DNA of 64,000 nucleotides, taken from JABDFW01 sp035550215 (lineage in GTDB: Bacteria; Bacteroidota; Bacteroidia; Chitinophagales; Chitinophagaceae). Numbering within the stretch: position 1 is the stretch's first letter; each line of letters starts with the position of its first letter. Location: positions 62,001 through 126,000 of the forward strand of contig DASZPM010000027.1 of assembly GCA_035550215.1 (NCBI GenBank), given 5' to 3'. The notes below the pieces were generated by a model, which worked only from the letters and a program-made list of their open reading frames with translations, had not been told where the DNA came from and searched no databases. Positions 52,320 through 62,991 of this stretch are shown one piece after another. Made by a program: the position numbers and the translations under genes.

Positions 52320-53753
52320 TTGCGCCAGTATGTCCCCATATTGCTGCTTTTGCTTGTGAGTTCTATTTCAGCCGTTGCCCAAACTTCGACAGACACCTCT
52401 TTTGCTAATATTAGTGATAAAGCGCTGCATTCCATTAATGATAAATACATTAAGCTTACTGACGTTATAGACAGGCAATCTTTGAAGCTGGTTACGCGCA
52501 TGCAGCGTAAGGAAGCAAGGTTGCAGAATAAAGTGCAGGGTGCAGATAGTACCAAAGCAAAGCAACTCTTTACCGGCACACAGGCAAAATACCAGCAACT
52601 ACAAACTCAACTGGCATCCCCTGTTACAAACACATCGGGTAAACTTAAAGAGTACGTACCGGGAATTGACAGCTTAGCGACAAGCCTTGATTTTTTACAG
52701 AAAAGCAACCTGCTGCCTGCCGACAAGCTTGCGCGACTGCAAAATATTTCAAGCCAGTTGCAGCAATTACAGGCAAGATTACAGCAAGCCAATGAAGTAC
52801 AGGCGTTTATCAAAGAAAGAGAGCGGCAGCTAAAACAGCAGTTGAGCCAATACAATATGGGTGGCCAATTATTGGGTATCAATAAGCAGGTGTATTACTA
52901 CCAGCAGCAATTAGCCCAATATAAAGACCTCATCAATAACAAAGAAAAACTGGAAGAATTTATCCTGGCAAAAGTGCGCAGCATGCCTGCCTTTGAAAGT
53001 TTCTGGCAGCATAACAGTTTGATTGCACAGCTTTTCCCGATGCCGCAAAATTATGGCACTCCGGCCGCGCTTGCCGGGCTGCAGACAAGGACACAGGTAG
53101 CCAATATTATCAGTCAAAGATTGCCTGGTGCATTTACACCAAGCGGAAGCGGCAGCAACTACCTGCAACAACAACTCCAAACAGCCCAAACACAAATTAA
53201 TACGATAAAAGACAAAATCAGCCAGTTGGGCGGAGGTTCAAGCGATATGACGATGCCCGATTTTGTCCCTAACAGCCAGCACAATAAATCATTCTTCCGG
53301 AGACTTGAATATGGTTTTAATTTTCAAACCAGCCAGGCAACAAATCTACTACCGGCAATCAGTGATATGGGGCTTACACTTGGCTACAAGTTAAGCGATA
53401 AAGCAGTTATGGGCATAGGTGCGAGTTACAAACTTGGTTTAGGCAGAGGATTTAACCATATTTCCTTTACCAACCAGGGTGTTGGGTTAAGAAGCTACAT
53501 GGATATAAAAGCCAAAGGAAGTATCTGGCTAACCGGTGGCTACGAGTACAATTTTATGCAACAGTTTGCCGGGTTGAGGGAGTTAAGAAATGACGTGAAT
53601 GTCTGGCAAAAAAGTGCCCTTATCGGCATCACCAAAAAATATAGCATTGGCAAAAATAAGCAAGGCAATATCCAATTGCTGTATGATTATTTATATAAAT
53701 ATGAAGTGCCTAGAGGAACAGCACTTAAATTCAGAATCGGGTACACCTTCTAA
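52320..53753 (+). CDS. Secreted coiled-coil protein with C-terminal outer-membrane-like beta domain
   Basis: The protein has 477 residues. The signal peptide (MRQYVPILLLLLVSSISAVAQ region) is followed by ~300 residues of Gln-rich coiled coil (for example LQQLQARLQQANEVQ and LQQQLQTAQTQ). The last ~155 residues (from about residue 322) alternate aromatic strands (YGFNFQ, LGYKLSDKAVMGIGAS, GGYEYNF, FRIGYTF), which look like a small outer-membrane barrel. The start would be a TTG, as no ATG fits upstream. It precedes the Rhs genes by 34 bp and may help present or export them. Family not recognised. Confidence 0.65.
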   Translation: MRQYVPILLLLLVSSISAVAQTSTDTSFANISDKALHSINDKYIKLTDVIDRQSLKLVTRMQRKEARLQNKVQGADSTKAKQLFTGTQAKYQQLQTQLASPVTNTSGKLKEYVPGIDSLATSLDFLQKSNLLPADKLARLQNISSQLQQLQARLQQANEVQAFIKERERQLKQQLSQYNMGGQLLGINKQVYYYQQQLAQYKDLINNKEKLEEFILAKVRSMPAFESFWQHNSLIAQLFPMPQNYGTPAALAGLQTRTQVANIISQRLPGAFTPSGSGSNYLQQQLQTAQTQINTIKDKISQLGGGSSDMTMPDFVPNSQHNKSFFRRLEYGFNFQTSQATNLLPAISDMGLTLGYKLSDKAVMGIGASYKLGLGRGFNHISFTNQGVGLRSYMDIKAKGSIWLTGGYEYNFMQQFAGLRELRNDVNVWQKSALIGITKKYSIGKNKQGNIQLLYDYLYKYEVPRGTALKFRIGYTF

Positions 53754-53786
53754 ATCCTTTAAAAAACAGATAAAACCTTTAAAAAT

Positions 53787-56700
53787 ATGATTGCCGGAAT
53801 CAGAGACCCTTTGACAAAAAAAGCAGGCAGGTTATCACAAGTATTTATTGTGTTGATGTTATGGATGGCGGCTAAGACCTGGGCGCAGGCGCCAGCTATT
53901 TATACACCAAACATCATTCCCCCTTCCCCCAACGCCGCATCACTGATGAAATTTTCAGATATACCGGTAAGCACTTATACGGGTACGGCTGATGTGACTG
54001 TGCCTATCTATAATATTGAGGCAAAAGGTATCAGCATCCCTGTCAGTGTCGCCTATCACACCGGCGGTATACGGTTGCGGGAAGAAGCCGGCTGGGTAGG
54101 GCTGGGCTGGGCACTAAATGCAGGTGGTTCAATTTCAAGGACGATTATGGACAAAGATGATTTTGGGAGCGGTACATATTTTAATGTTTCGCTGGTGCCG
54201 GAAATCGCTACGGATATGGCCACTTATCCAAGCACGTATAATTCGCTGACGGGAACCAAATATGCGTACGCTTTTTTTTGCAACTACTTAGTGTACACCG
54301 CAAAGGACACATTAGACTATTATCATGTTTTCAGCAGTAATACTTCCAGCCCTTATGATATGGAGCCGGATATATACAGCTATAATTTTCCGGGACACAG
54401 CGGTAAATTCATTATCACGCGGGAAGGAAAAGTGGTCATGCAAAAGCAGGAAAACCTGAAGTTTCAATTTGAAAGCAACGGCAATTCCTTTACTATTACC
54501 GATGAACAAGGCAACGTATATTATTTTGCCGACAAAGAATACTCCAAGCCAAATGCAGGCGGCGCATCATCTATCAGCACATGGCAGCTTTCAAAAGTTA
54601 CCACGCAACAAAAAGATACGGTTACTTTTAACTATACCAGTGATAACACCTATACCCAGGTACTTGCGCCTTTAAATGAAACCTTACGTACCGGCTGCGC
54701 CGGGTACGAGGGAACAACTGCCACCTATGGTGCTGGGACGTTATATTTGAACCTGACCCTCAGCAGCATAGACTTTACCAGCGGGCAGTTGCAGTTTTCA
54801 TTTGACAATAGCAGGACTGATCTTCAAAACGGTAAAAAGTTAAACACAATAAAAGTTTATTCTAAAAGTCCGGCAGGATTAACCTACGTTAAAGAGCACC
54901 AGTTTTTTTATTCCTATTTTAACCCCGGCGCATCAAATGCCTATGAGCAGGAGCGGCTGCGCCTGGACAGTATCCGGGAAGCTTCTAACTCAAATACGCT
55001 TCCCCCATACAGTTTTACCTACAATGCAGGTACCACTGCGTTTAAAGACAGCTATGCAGTTGATCATTGGGGATTTTATAATGGGCAAAGTGGAAATAGT
55101 TCCTTCATACCGGGTTTCAACGGCCTTGTTGCGCCATTAGGCAATAGTTACTATTTATCGCTCTCCGGTGCTAACAGGGAGCCGGACGCCAGCAATATGC
55201 AGGCTTTCTCGCTGCGAAAAGTCAATTACCCTACAGGTGGTTATACACAGTTTGATTATGAGCCTAATTATTATGACCGACAAAAATCTATCAACGGGCC
55301 GCAGGATTATCCGCAATATACATTGATCGATACTGCAGTTACCATTCAGGTGTCAGCCCACGGTACAACCAACGGGTCAATTGATTTCACAAAATTATTT
55401 CCGCCTGTGGTATATGGTAATGCGCATATGAGTGTGACATTCAAAACACAGGCGAATGATGCTAATTCAACTACATACCGCTCCCAAAATGGCAAAATCT
55501 ATTTTACCTTTCAAAGCAATACCTGGGACATGAGCGGAAGTTACCTTAATTGTACCAACGTGCCCAGTATATGTACAGAATCGGGTATATCACTTACACT
55601 GGGAGATAATGTTTATAACTGGACTGCCTATATAGATCCGACGACGCCATCTGATTTTCAATACATCCAGGTGCTTATTACCTGGCAGGAGTTGAGGACC
55701 GTGCATTATAACAACCAAACATTGATGGGTGGGGGGCTGAGAATAAAATCAGTGACCGATTATAGTGCCAACAATGTTGTTGCCAAGAAAAGAACTTATA
55801 ATTATCTTACCGGCAGGCTGATGTCGTATGTAAGCTACGCGCGTAATGAACCAATGCGGATAACCCAAAGCGGCGCCCAGGTTTCCTGCGAAAGCCTCAC
55901 CCAATACGGCAGCAGTTATAACCAGCTTACAAGCGGCGCCACCGGCAACATTGTCGGTTATGATACTGTGGAAGAATACACCGTTGACCCAACCACTAAT
56001 GCCGACCTCGGAAAAACGGTGTACCAATATTATAACCTTTCTGATACGGTTATGTATTGTGACCAGTTTAAACTGCCGGGCCTGCTCAATATGTACGATA
56101 ACCTGAACGGGTCGTTACTGAAGAAAATCGTTTATGCAGATAACAGCGGCGTTTACTCAAAGGTATCAGAAGCTGACAATTTTTATCACACTACCAACAG
56201 GACGCCGTATTTCAATGTAAAATACCAGGATATTGACGGCAGTTCTGATCACAGCAATGGCACGGTGGGCCCTTGTCCTGCCGATACGGCGGTGCAAACT
56301 TTATACCTCGCATGCTTTTACCCGTCAATAAAATCGGAGCGTGTATTACTTGACTCTACAAAGGAAACAACTTTTGACCAGGTGACAGGGCAAGCAATGA
56401 CGGTTACAAAGTCATTTAAGTATGATAACCCATTACACTATAATGTAACGAGAAGCACAGTGCTTGACAGCAAGGGCAATAAACACGTTTCTTTCATGAA
56501 ATACGTCCAGGATTATATTCCAACAGGTTACAACGTGACGCTTAATACCATACTGGACACCCTGCTGGGCAAAAACATGGTGTCGATTCCGATTGAAAAA
56601 AGAGACAGCCTGTATTATGCCGGCTCTTCAACAGGCTATGTGGCGGGAGCGCAGCTTACCAGCTTTAAAATCGTCTCGCCGAATAACGTAATTATGCCCG

Positions 56701-57962
56701 ATAAAACGTACAAACTTGCCATTGCCAACCCGGTGACTGATTTTCAGCCGATGGCTATAAGTTTCAATACTGTTACACAGGACAGCCGGTACCTGCAAAT
56801 GGTAAGCATGGACAGTTATGACGGCGCATATAATATTAACCAATACACTGCCATTGACCGGGTTAAGAACTCGTTTATCTGGGACTACAACAATACATAC
56901 CCTATTGCGCAGGTAAAAGGAAGCGCTGTTTCCAACGCTGCCTATACTTCCTTTGAAGCGGACGGTAAGGGAGGGTGGGCTTTCACGGGCACTCCCGTGA
57001 CGGACAATACTGCGCCTACGGGGGGAAAGGCCTATAACCTTAACAACGACAGCCTTAAGAAAACAGGACTTACCAACGGAACTGTGTATGTCGTGTCGTA
57101 CTGGAGTAAAAACGGCACCTATACTATCAGCGGCGGCAGCAACACCTACATTACCGGCAAAACAATTAACGGCTGGACTTATTACGAGTATAAGGTTACA
57201 GCCAGCGGTACCAGTATAAAAATATCAGCAGCCAGCGGTACGCATTATATTGATGAAGTACGGCTGTATCCCGCTACTGCCCAAATGACCACGTATACTT
57301 ATACGCCCTTAGTAGGTATGACCAGCCAGTGTGATGTTAACAACCGCATTACCTATTATGAATACGACGGGTTTAGCCGTTTGGTTGTAGTACGTGACCA
57401 GGATAAAAATGTGGTTAAGAAAATATGTTACAACTACTATGGCCAGACTGCCTGCGACAATACCATTTATTTTAATGTGGCGAAATCAGGTACTTACACC
57501 CGCAACAACTGTGGTACAGGCTATACAGGCAGCCAGGTTACGTATACCGTCGCGGCAGGCACCTATAGTGCAACCAGCCAGGCTGCGGCCGATGCGCTTG
57601 CGCAAAATGATGTAAATACCAACGGGCAGAGCTATGCCAATGCGCATGGCACGTGCACGGCGGTAACCAACCCCACCATTACCTGCACTAATTACACGAC
57701 AAATTCAGGGTTTACCGTTACGTATACAAACGTGAGCACGAGCGCCCAGACATCATTTAGTATTCCGACAGGCAATCACACTTTGGGTACCCTGCCTCCA
57801 GGTACATATAACGTAACAATCAGCAACCCAAGCAATAGCCTGTTATTGTATTTCGCTGTTTGCAGCACCGGAGGCACAACCGGGACAACGTCAGTTACAT
57901 TCAACAATATCGTCGTCAGCAGCACCAGTTGCAATAATGTCGATATAGATTCACCATTTTAA
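53787..57962 (+). CDS. Large secreted Rhs/SpvB-like protein with DUF5977-like tail
   Basis: The protein has 1391 residues with a signal peptide (about 1-34, ending TWAQ). The first ~450 residues match the N-terminal shell of Bacteroidota Rhs-type proteins (PVYTGTADVTVPIYNI-like block, then GGIRLREEAGWVGLGWALNAGG). YD-repeat-like strands follow, up to GFSRLVVVRDQDKNVVKK near residue 1200. The C-terminal region contains a DUF5977-like module (YFNVAKSGTY, then NCGTGYTGSQVTYTVAAG). There is no Rhs core and no toxin. It may be the shell half working with the 1467-residue Rhs protein downstream. Confidence 0.8.
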   Translation: MIAGIRDPLTKKAGRLSQVFIVLMLWMAAKTWAQAPAIYTPNIIPPSPNAASLMKFSDIPVSTYTGTADVTVPIYNIEAKGISIPVSVAYHTGGIRLREEAGWVGLGWALNAGGSISRTIMDKDDFGSGTYFNVSLVPEIATDMATYPSTYNSLTGTKYAYAFFCNYLVYTAKDTLDYYHVFSSNTSSPYDMEPDIYSYNFPGHSGKFIITREGKVVMQKQENLKFQFESNGNSFTITDEQGNVYYFADKEYSKPNAGGASSISTWQLSKVTTQQKDTVTFNYTSDNTYTQVLAPLNETLRTGCAGYEGTTATYGAGTLYLNLTLSSIDFTSGQLQFSFDNSRTDLQNGKKLNTIKVYSKSPAGLTYVKEHQFFYSYFNPGASNAYEQERLRLDSIREASNSNTLPPYSFTYNAGTTAFKDSYAVDHWGFYNGQSGNSSFIPGFNGLVAPLGNSYYLSLSGANREPDASNMQAFSLRKVNYPTGGYTQFDYEPNYYDRQKSINGPQDYPQYTLIDTAVTIQVSAHGTTNGSIDFTKLFPPVVYGNAHMSVTFKTQANDANSTTYRSQNGKIYFTFQSNTWDMSGSYLNCTNVPSICTESGISLTLGDNVYNWTAYIDPTTPSDFQYIQVLITWQELRTVHYNNQTLMGGGLRIKSVTDYSANNVVAKKRTYNYLTGRLMSYVSYARNEPMRITQSGAQVSCESLTQYGSSYNQLTSGATGNIVGYDTVEEYTVDPTTNADLGKTVYQYYNLSDTVMYCDQFKLPGLLNMYDNLNGSLLKKIVYADNSGVYSKVSEADNFYHTTNRTPYFNVKYQDIDGSSDHSNGTVGPCPADTAVQTLYLACFYPSIKSERVLLDSTKETTFDQVTGQAMTVTKSFKYDNPLHYNVTRSTVLDSKGNKHVSFMKYVQDYIPTGYNVTLNTILDTLLGKNMVSIPIEKRDSLYYAGSSTGYVAGAQLTSFKIVSPNNVIMPDKTYKLAIANPVTDFQPMAISFNTVTQDSRYLQMVSMDSYDGAYNINQYTAIDRVKNSFIWDYNNTYPIAQVKGSAVSNAAYTSFEADGKGGWAFTGTPVTDNTAPTGGKAYNLNNDSLKKTGLTNGTVYVVSYWSKNGTYTISGGSNTYITGKTINGWTYYEYKVTASGTSIKISAASGTHYIDEVRLYPATAQMTTYTYTPLVGMTSQCDVNNRITYYEYDGFSRLVVVRDQDKNVVKKICYNYYGQTACDNTIYFNVAKSGTYTRNNCGTGYTGSQVTYTVAAGTYSATSQAAADALAQNDVNTNGQSYANAHGTCTAVTNPTITCTNYTTNSGFTVTYTNVSTSAQTSFSIPTGNHTLGTLPPGTYNVTISNPSNSLLLYFAVCSTGGTTGTTSVTFNNIVVSSTSCNNVDIDSPF

Positions 57963-57976
57963 AAGGACAATATTAT

Positions 57977-58516
57977 ATGAAACTATTATTAGTAATATTA
58001 CTCTCTACAGCAATGGCTGGTTTTTCAGACGGCGGCAGCATATATGATTACTCAATAACGACTATTGAGAGTCAAACACACAGCCTCGGGGAGTACCAGG
58101 GTAAAAAAATACTTATCATGGTGTTGCCTGCCAGCCAGACAGCAGATGACAGCGCCTATTTGCAAAAAATGGATTCAGTGGCCCTGGCAAACAGCAGTGG
58201 CATGGCAGTCATAGGGATACCTTCTTACGAAGATGGTTATAATGACAGCCTGTTAACAACCCTGCAGCCCTTTTACCGTTCATTGCTGGACACCTCCATA
58301 ATTATCTCGCAGGGTATGTACACACACCAGTCCTCAGACAGCCTGCAAAACCCGCTGTTCAACTGGTTAACCCATGTCAGCGGTAACACTCATTTTGAGC
58401 AGGAAGTTGGCGGTGCGGGAGAGATGTACTTTATCAATGAGCAGGGAGAACTGTACGGGGTTTTTGGCCCGGAGGTGCGGATGAGTACCAAAATATTAAA
58501 TAGAATGCTTCAATAA
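57977..58516 (+). CDS. Glutathione-peroxidase-like protein without cysteine
   Basis: The protein has 179 residues with a signal peptide of about 15-20 residues. The pattern follows the thioredoxin fold of glutathione peroxidases: a first strand KKILIMVLPASQTAD, a second AVIGIPSYEDGY, and the C-terminal FNWLTHVSGNTHFEQEV with GEMYFINEQGELYGVF. The peroxidatic Cys position reads Ala/Ser-Gln, and the protein contains no Cys at all. It cannot be a peroxidase. Its position between two Rhs genes suggests a structural or chaperone role, which is inference. Confidence 0.6.
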   Translation: MKLLLVILLSTAMAGFSDGGSIYDYSITTIESQTHSLGEYQGKKILIMVLPASQTADDSAYLQKMDSVALANSSGMAVIGIPSYEDGYNDSLLTTLQPFYRSLLDTSIIISQGMYTHQSSDSLQNPLFNWLTHVSGNTHFEQEVGGAGEMYFINEQGELYGVFGPEVRMSTKILNRMLQ

Positions 58517-58547
58517 ATTAATTTCTGCCCTTTAAAAAGCTTTCGAT

Positions 58548-61500
58548 ATGATAAAAGCTAAACTCTTGTTAACGGCGGGTTGTTTTGGAACAGTGTTGTG
58601 CGCAGGTGCACAGGTGAAGCCCAATACCCAAACCCAGCCGAGCAGTACTACCCAAACCCTCAACCCGGTGCCTGCCGCATACGCCACGGGCACCCCCGTA
58701 AGTTATATACGTACCTGGGACGCTGCTAAGCCATATAGTGCCGATACATCCCTTTCTTCAGGATACAGGAATGTGCAGGAGGTAAAACAGGCCTCTCAGT
58801 ATGTAGATGGTATAGGAAGGTCAATAGAAACAGTAGCCAAAGATGTTACGCCTAATGGCTATGATATGGTAAGCGCGCAGGTGTACGACCCTTATAGTAG
58901 GGAGATATACAAATACCTGCCTTACGTGGACACCAGTGCTGATGGTAACTTTAAAAATGACCCCTTTAATAAACAGGCCAATTTTGAAAAGGCCTTTTAT
59001 AACCCTACTAATAACAGCAGCGGCGAGAAATTCTTTTATGGCAAGACAGATGTTGAAGCTTCCCCGTTAAACAGGCCGGTAAAAACATACGCGCCTGGTA
59101 ATAGCTGGGCAGGCAGGGGTGTCGGGGTAAGTATGCAATACCTGGTGAATGATGTGAGCGACAGTGTCTGTATCTGGAATATCGGCTATCCCGGCGGCTC
59201 GCTTCCTTCATTTAATGGCTACTATCCTTCAGGCCAGTTAAGCAAGACAGTTACAACCGATGAAAGGAGCAACCAGGTGGTAGAGTTTAAAGATAAAGAA
59301 GGGCACGTTATTTTAAAAAAAGTACAAAATAGCAGCACCTTTTACAGCGGGCATACAGGCTGGTTATGCACCTACTATATTTATGATGATTTTGGCTACC
59401 TGCGCATGGTAATACAACCGCTGGGCGTAACCAAACTGATTGCAGCAAGCTGGTCTTTTGACGGCAGCACCTGGCAAACCAGCGTTATTGCCCAAGAATT
59501 ATGTTTTAGCTATGAATATGATGAACGGGGCAGGCTTATTAAGAAACGGATTCCGGGCTCCGGTGAAATTTCGCTGGTGTATGATACCCGCGATCACCAG
59601 GTTATGATGCAAGACCCTAACCTACGGGGTCCCGCCTACTGGTTGTATACAGTGTATGATTCCCTCGGAAGGGTTACGGCTACCGGTAAATGGCATAACA
59701 CCGGTGACCGGAGTTATCACCAGAACCTGGCCAATAACGGCGGCAACTATCCCAACCCCAATAGTGAGTGGACAATAGTTACCAGGACTTACTATGATGA
59801 CTACAGTTGGGTGAGTGGCTCAGGCAGCGGACTTCCCACCAGTGCTTATACAGGCTATAACAGCAACACCAATGATTTTTATACCGCCAGTGATGTAACA
59901 TTCCCCTACCCGCGAAGTTTAACAACTACCAATTTAACGAGAGGCATGGTAACCGGCACAATGGTTAACGTCATCAACACCTCTATCAACCTGTACAGTC
60001 TAAGTTTCTACGACGATAGGATGCGCATACTGCAAACCCAAAGCACCAACTACACGGGTGATATAGATACTGTCATCAACCAATACAGCTTTATTGGGCA
60101 GGTGCTAAGAACACTCGTATGCCATGGAAAAGGTGGCACAAATGCACAGGCCTACCAGGTGCTTACTAAAATGACGTATGATGCCGGAGGCAGGGTTACG
60201 CAGATGACCCAAAAAACAGGCACCAGCGCTGAAGTAATTATAGCTTCGAACACGTATGACGAACTGGGTGAACTCGCACAAAAAAATATCGGGCAGCAAA
60301 GGAACAGCCTGACGGATTACAGTTATTCTTCCCAACCGCTGGATGGGCTGGCTTATACATACAATATCCGGGGCTGGTTACGTGGCATTAATAAGGATTA
60401 TGCAAATGCGGTAAATAACACCAACTGGTTTGGGATGGAGTTAAATTACGATTATGGCTTTACCAGCACCCAACTTAACGGCAATATTGCCGGTATAAAG
60501 TGGCGTAACGCCAATGATGGGGCTATGCGGGCATACGGGTTTACCTATGATAAAGAGAACCGGCTGAATAAGGCGGATTTTACCCAAAATGCAGGCGGCA
60601 GCACCTGGGACCTCAGCGCGGGTATTGATTTTAGTGTGCATGCCATCAGCTATGACGGCAATGGTAATATAGCCGCGATGAACCAGATGGGGCTGAAGCT
60701 GAACACGGCAACCCTGGTTGATAGCCTGGTGTACGGTTATAACACCAATAGCAACCGCTTAAAATATGTAACAGATAAGGTAAATGATACTAGTGCGCAC
60801 CTGGGTGATTTTACAGAAATAAACAATAACACCAGCCAGGATTACTGGCAGGATGGTAACGGAAACCTGATACAGGACAAAAATAAAGGCATCACTAATA
60901 TTCATTATAATTTTTTAAACCTGCCTGACACGGTGAGTATTAACGGCAAAGGCACTATTGTGTATTTATACACAGCTACGGGAGTAAAACTTCAGAAAAT
61001 AGTTAATGACAGCACGGTAACTACACCCAAAATAACCCGGACAGATTACGCGGGGATGTTTATTTACCAAAATGATACGTTGCAGTATGTTGCTACGCCT
61101 GAGGGAAGGGCCAGGCCTAAAAATATCAACAAGGCCGACACGATGTTTTATGATTATTTTGAAAAAGACCATTTAGGTAATACACGCGTTGTGCTGACAG
61201 ATGAAAAGCAGCAGGATGTGTACCCTGCTGCAACAGTTGAAAACAATACGAATGCCTTTGCGACGGAAAAAACGTTTTACAACATCAATACTGCGGATAC
61301 GATTGGAGTGAGCAGGATTGCAAGCTGGAGCAGCACTACAGGCAAAAATTACCCAAACAATAACGGCAACCCCCCATATAACAATAACCCTTATTCCAAC
61401 ACTACCGCCACAAGTGCCATCGTGTACAAATTAAACGGTAATACCGGCGACAAAACAGGATTGGGCATTACACTGAAGGTAATGACGGGCGATGCGGTGG

Positions 61501-62951
61501 ACATCTATGCCAAAAGCTTTTGGCACAGTACCGGTACAAACCCGGTAAATACCTATACTATCACCAGTGCACTTACCAATTTTATCAATGCCTTTGCCGG
61601 TACGAATGCGGTTGCCTCTGCAGGCAAGGGGGCAACGGCTAGTGCATTGAACGGCTCCTCGATTACCACAAGCGGGCTTACGAGTTGGCTTGGCAGTGTA
61701 CCCAATCCCAGCCAGTCAAATGTGCCAAAGGCATACATTAACTGGATATTATTTGATGAGCAGTTTAAACCGGTAAGTAGTGGTAGCGGGTTTGATTTGG
61801 TGAGCACGACCGGAGATAATGTTAAAAGCCACCATAGCACCGTAAACATATCTCAAGGCGGCTATTTATACGTATATTGCAGTAACGAAAGTAATTACGA
61901 CGTGTACTTTGATAACCTGCAGGTAATACAAACAAGAGGGCCTTTGCTCGAGACTGATAATTATTATCCGTTTGGATTGATGCAAAGTGGAGTATCTTCT
62001 AAGGCAGCGGGGAAACTGGAGAATAAGGTGCTGTATAACGGTAAGGAGTTGCAGCACAAGGAGTTTAGCGATGGAAATGGATTGGAGTGGGAGGATTATG
62101 GGGCAAGGATGTATGATGAGCAGATAGGAAGATTTTTTGTACAAGATGTACTTGCTGAAAAATATTTTTCTCTAAATCCCTATCAGTATTGTGCAAATTC
62201 TCCAGTAAATTTTATTGATGAAAATGGCGATTTTATCACCATCGAAAAAAGAGATGAGCATGGAAATCTTCTCTTATCACTGATGTATCAAGATGGAAAA
62301 GCTTACTATTACAAAATGGGAGCGGATAATCAACCAGTGAAACTAGGAGAGTGGGATGGTTCTGATGAGTTTATTAAGCAAACCGTTATTGATTTAATAT
62401 CAATATCGAATACCCCTGCCGGTAAAACAATTGTTGAAGACTTAGTGGGATATGAAGGAAGGTTTGATATTGAAGAGGCCAAATATTTAAATCAAACTAC
62501 AACGGTGGGCACAAATAATGGCGCACTAACTCATTATTATCAAAAGGGGGGAAGTAACGTGGATGCCACAATTAACAAAAGTCAAGTTGTTTTAGGTCAC
62601 GAACTTTTCCATGCTTGGGCGGGAGAATTTACTAAAGTTCAATTGGGCAGCAGTGTATCAGACCATTTGAGCAGAGAAAAGGGAGCAGTGGCATTTGAAA
62701 ATTATTTAAGAGCATATTTTGGAGAAAAAGTTATGCGAACTCACTACGCAATAGATCCTGACGATAAAAATCAGGATTATGAAGTTGCAAGTGGTGACGT
62801 AAATGTTGCTAAAAATTACAAACTCCCCCCAAAGAATCGGCGCGCCATAATTTATGAGAAAGCTCCAGCGGATCATACTACATCTGGAGATCATCCAGTT
62901 TTATATAAACCTTTTGTTCCAAGGTATATTAAGACTGGCATTAAGTGGTAA
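58548..62951 (+). CDS. Rhs polymorphic toxin with C-terminal metallopeptidase domain
   Basis: The protein has 1467 residues with a signal peptide (ending AGAQ). The N-terminal DUF6443-type block (YIRTWDAAKPY, then VQEVKQASQYVDGIGR) leads into YD repeats. The RHS core ends near residue 1223 with EDYGARMYDEQIGRF, then NPYQYCANSPVNFIDENGD. The last ~240 residues are a distinct toxin-like domain with the zinc motif H1351-E-L-F-H1355 and a likely third ligand E1384 in AFENYLRAYFGE. This is the arrangement of zincin effectors of the M91 kind. The toxin part is visibly AT-rich compared with the rest of the gene. Confidence 0.88.
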   Translation: MIKAKLLLTAGCFGTVLCAGAQVKPNTQTQPSSTTQTLNPVPAAYATGTPVSYIRTWDAAKPYSADTSLSSGYRNVQEVKQASQYVDGIGRSIETVAKDVTPNGYDMVSAQVYDPYSREIYKYLPYVDTSADGNFKNDPFNKQANFEKAFYNPTNNSSGEKFFYGKTDVEASPLNRPVKTYAPGNSWAGRGVGVSMQYLVNDVSDSVCIWNIGYPGGSLPSFNGYYPSGQLSKTVTTDERSNQVVEFKDKEGHVILKKVQNSSTFYSGHTGWLCTYYIYDDFGYLRMVIQPLGVTKLIAASWSFDGSTWQTSVIAQELCFSYEYDERGRLIKKRIPGSGEISLVYDTRDHQVMMQDPNLRGPAYWLYTVYDSLGRVTATGKWHNTGDRSYHQNLANNGGNYPNPNSEWTIVTRTYYDDYSWVSGSGSGLPTSAYTGYNSNTNDFYTASDVTFPYPRSLTTTNLTRGMVTGTMVNVINTSINLYSLSFYDDRMRILQTQSTNYTGDIDTVINQYSFIGQVLRTLVCHGKGGTNAQAYQVLTKMTYDAGGRVTQMTQKTGTSAEVIIASNTYDELGELAQKNIGQQRNSLTDYSYSSQPLDGLAYTYNIRGWLRGINKDYANAVNNTNWFGMELNYDYGFTSTQLNGNIAGIKWRNANDGAMRAYGFTYDKENRLNKADFTQNAGGSTWDLSAGIDFSVHAISYDGNGNIAAMNQMGLKLNTATLVDSLVYGYNTNSNRLKYVTDKVNDTSAHLGDFTEINNNTSQDYWQDGNGNLIQDKNKGITNIHYNFLNLPDTVSINGKGTIVYLYTATGVKLQKIVNDSTVTTPKITRTDYAGMFIYQNDTLQYVATPEGRARPKNINKADTMFYDYFEKDHLGNTRVVLTDEKQQDVYPAATVENNTNAFATEKTFYNINTADTIGVSRIASWSSTTGKNYPNNNGNPPYNNNPYSNTTATSAIVYKLNGNTGDKTGLGITLKVMTGDAVDIYAKSFWHSTGTNPVNTYTITSALTNFINAFAGTNAVASAGKGATASALNGSSITTSGLTSWLGSVPNPSQSNVPKAYINWILFDEQFKPVSSGSGFDLVSTTGDNVKSHHSTVNISQGGYLYVYCSNESNYDVYFDNLQVIQTRGPLLETDNYYPFGLMQSGVSSKAAGKLENKVLYNGKELQHKEFSDGNGLEWEDYGARMYDEQIGRFFVQDVLAEKYFSLNPYQYCANSPVNFIDENGDFITIEKRDEHGNLLLSLMYQDGKAYYYKMGADNQPVKLGEWDGSDEFIKQTVIDLISISNTPAGKTIVEDLVGYEGRFDIEEAKYLNQTTTVGTNNGALTHYYQKGGSNVDATINKSQVVLGHELFHAWAGEFTKVQLGSSVSDHLSREKGAVAFENYLRAYFGEKVMRTHYAIDPDDKNQDYEVASGDVNVAKNYKLPPKNRRAIIYEKAPADHTTSGDHPVLYKPFVPRYIKTGIKW

Positions 62952-62991
62952 AATATAAGTTTTAAATTAATGCATAGTAAAATATAAAAAA

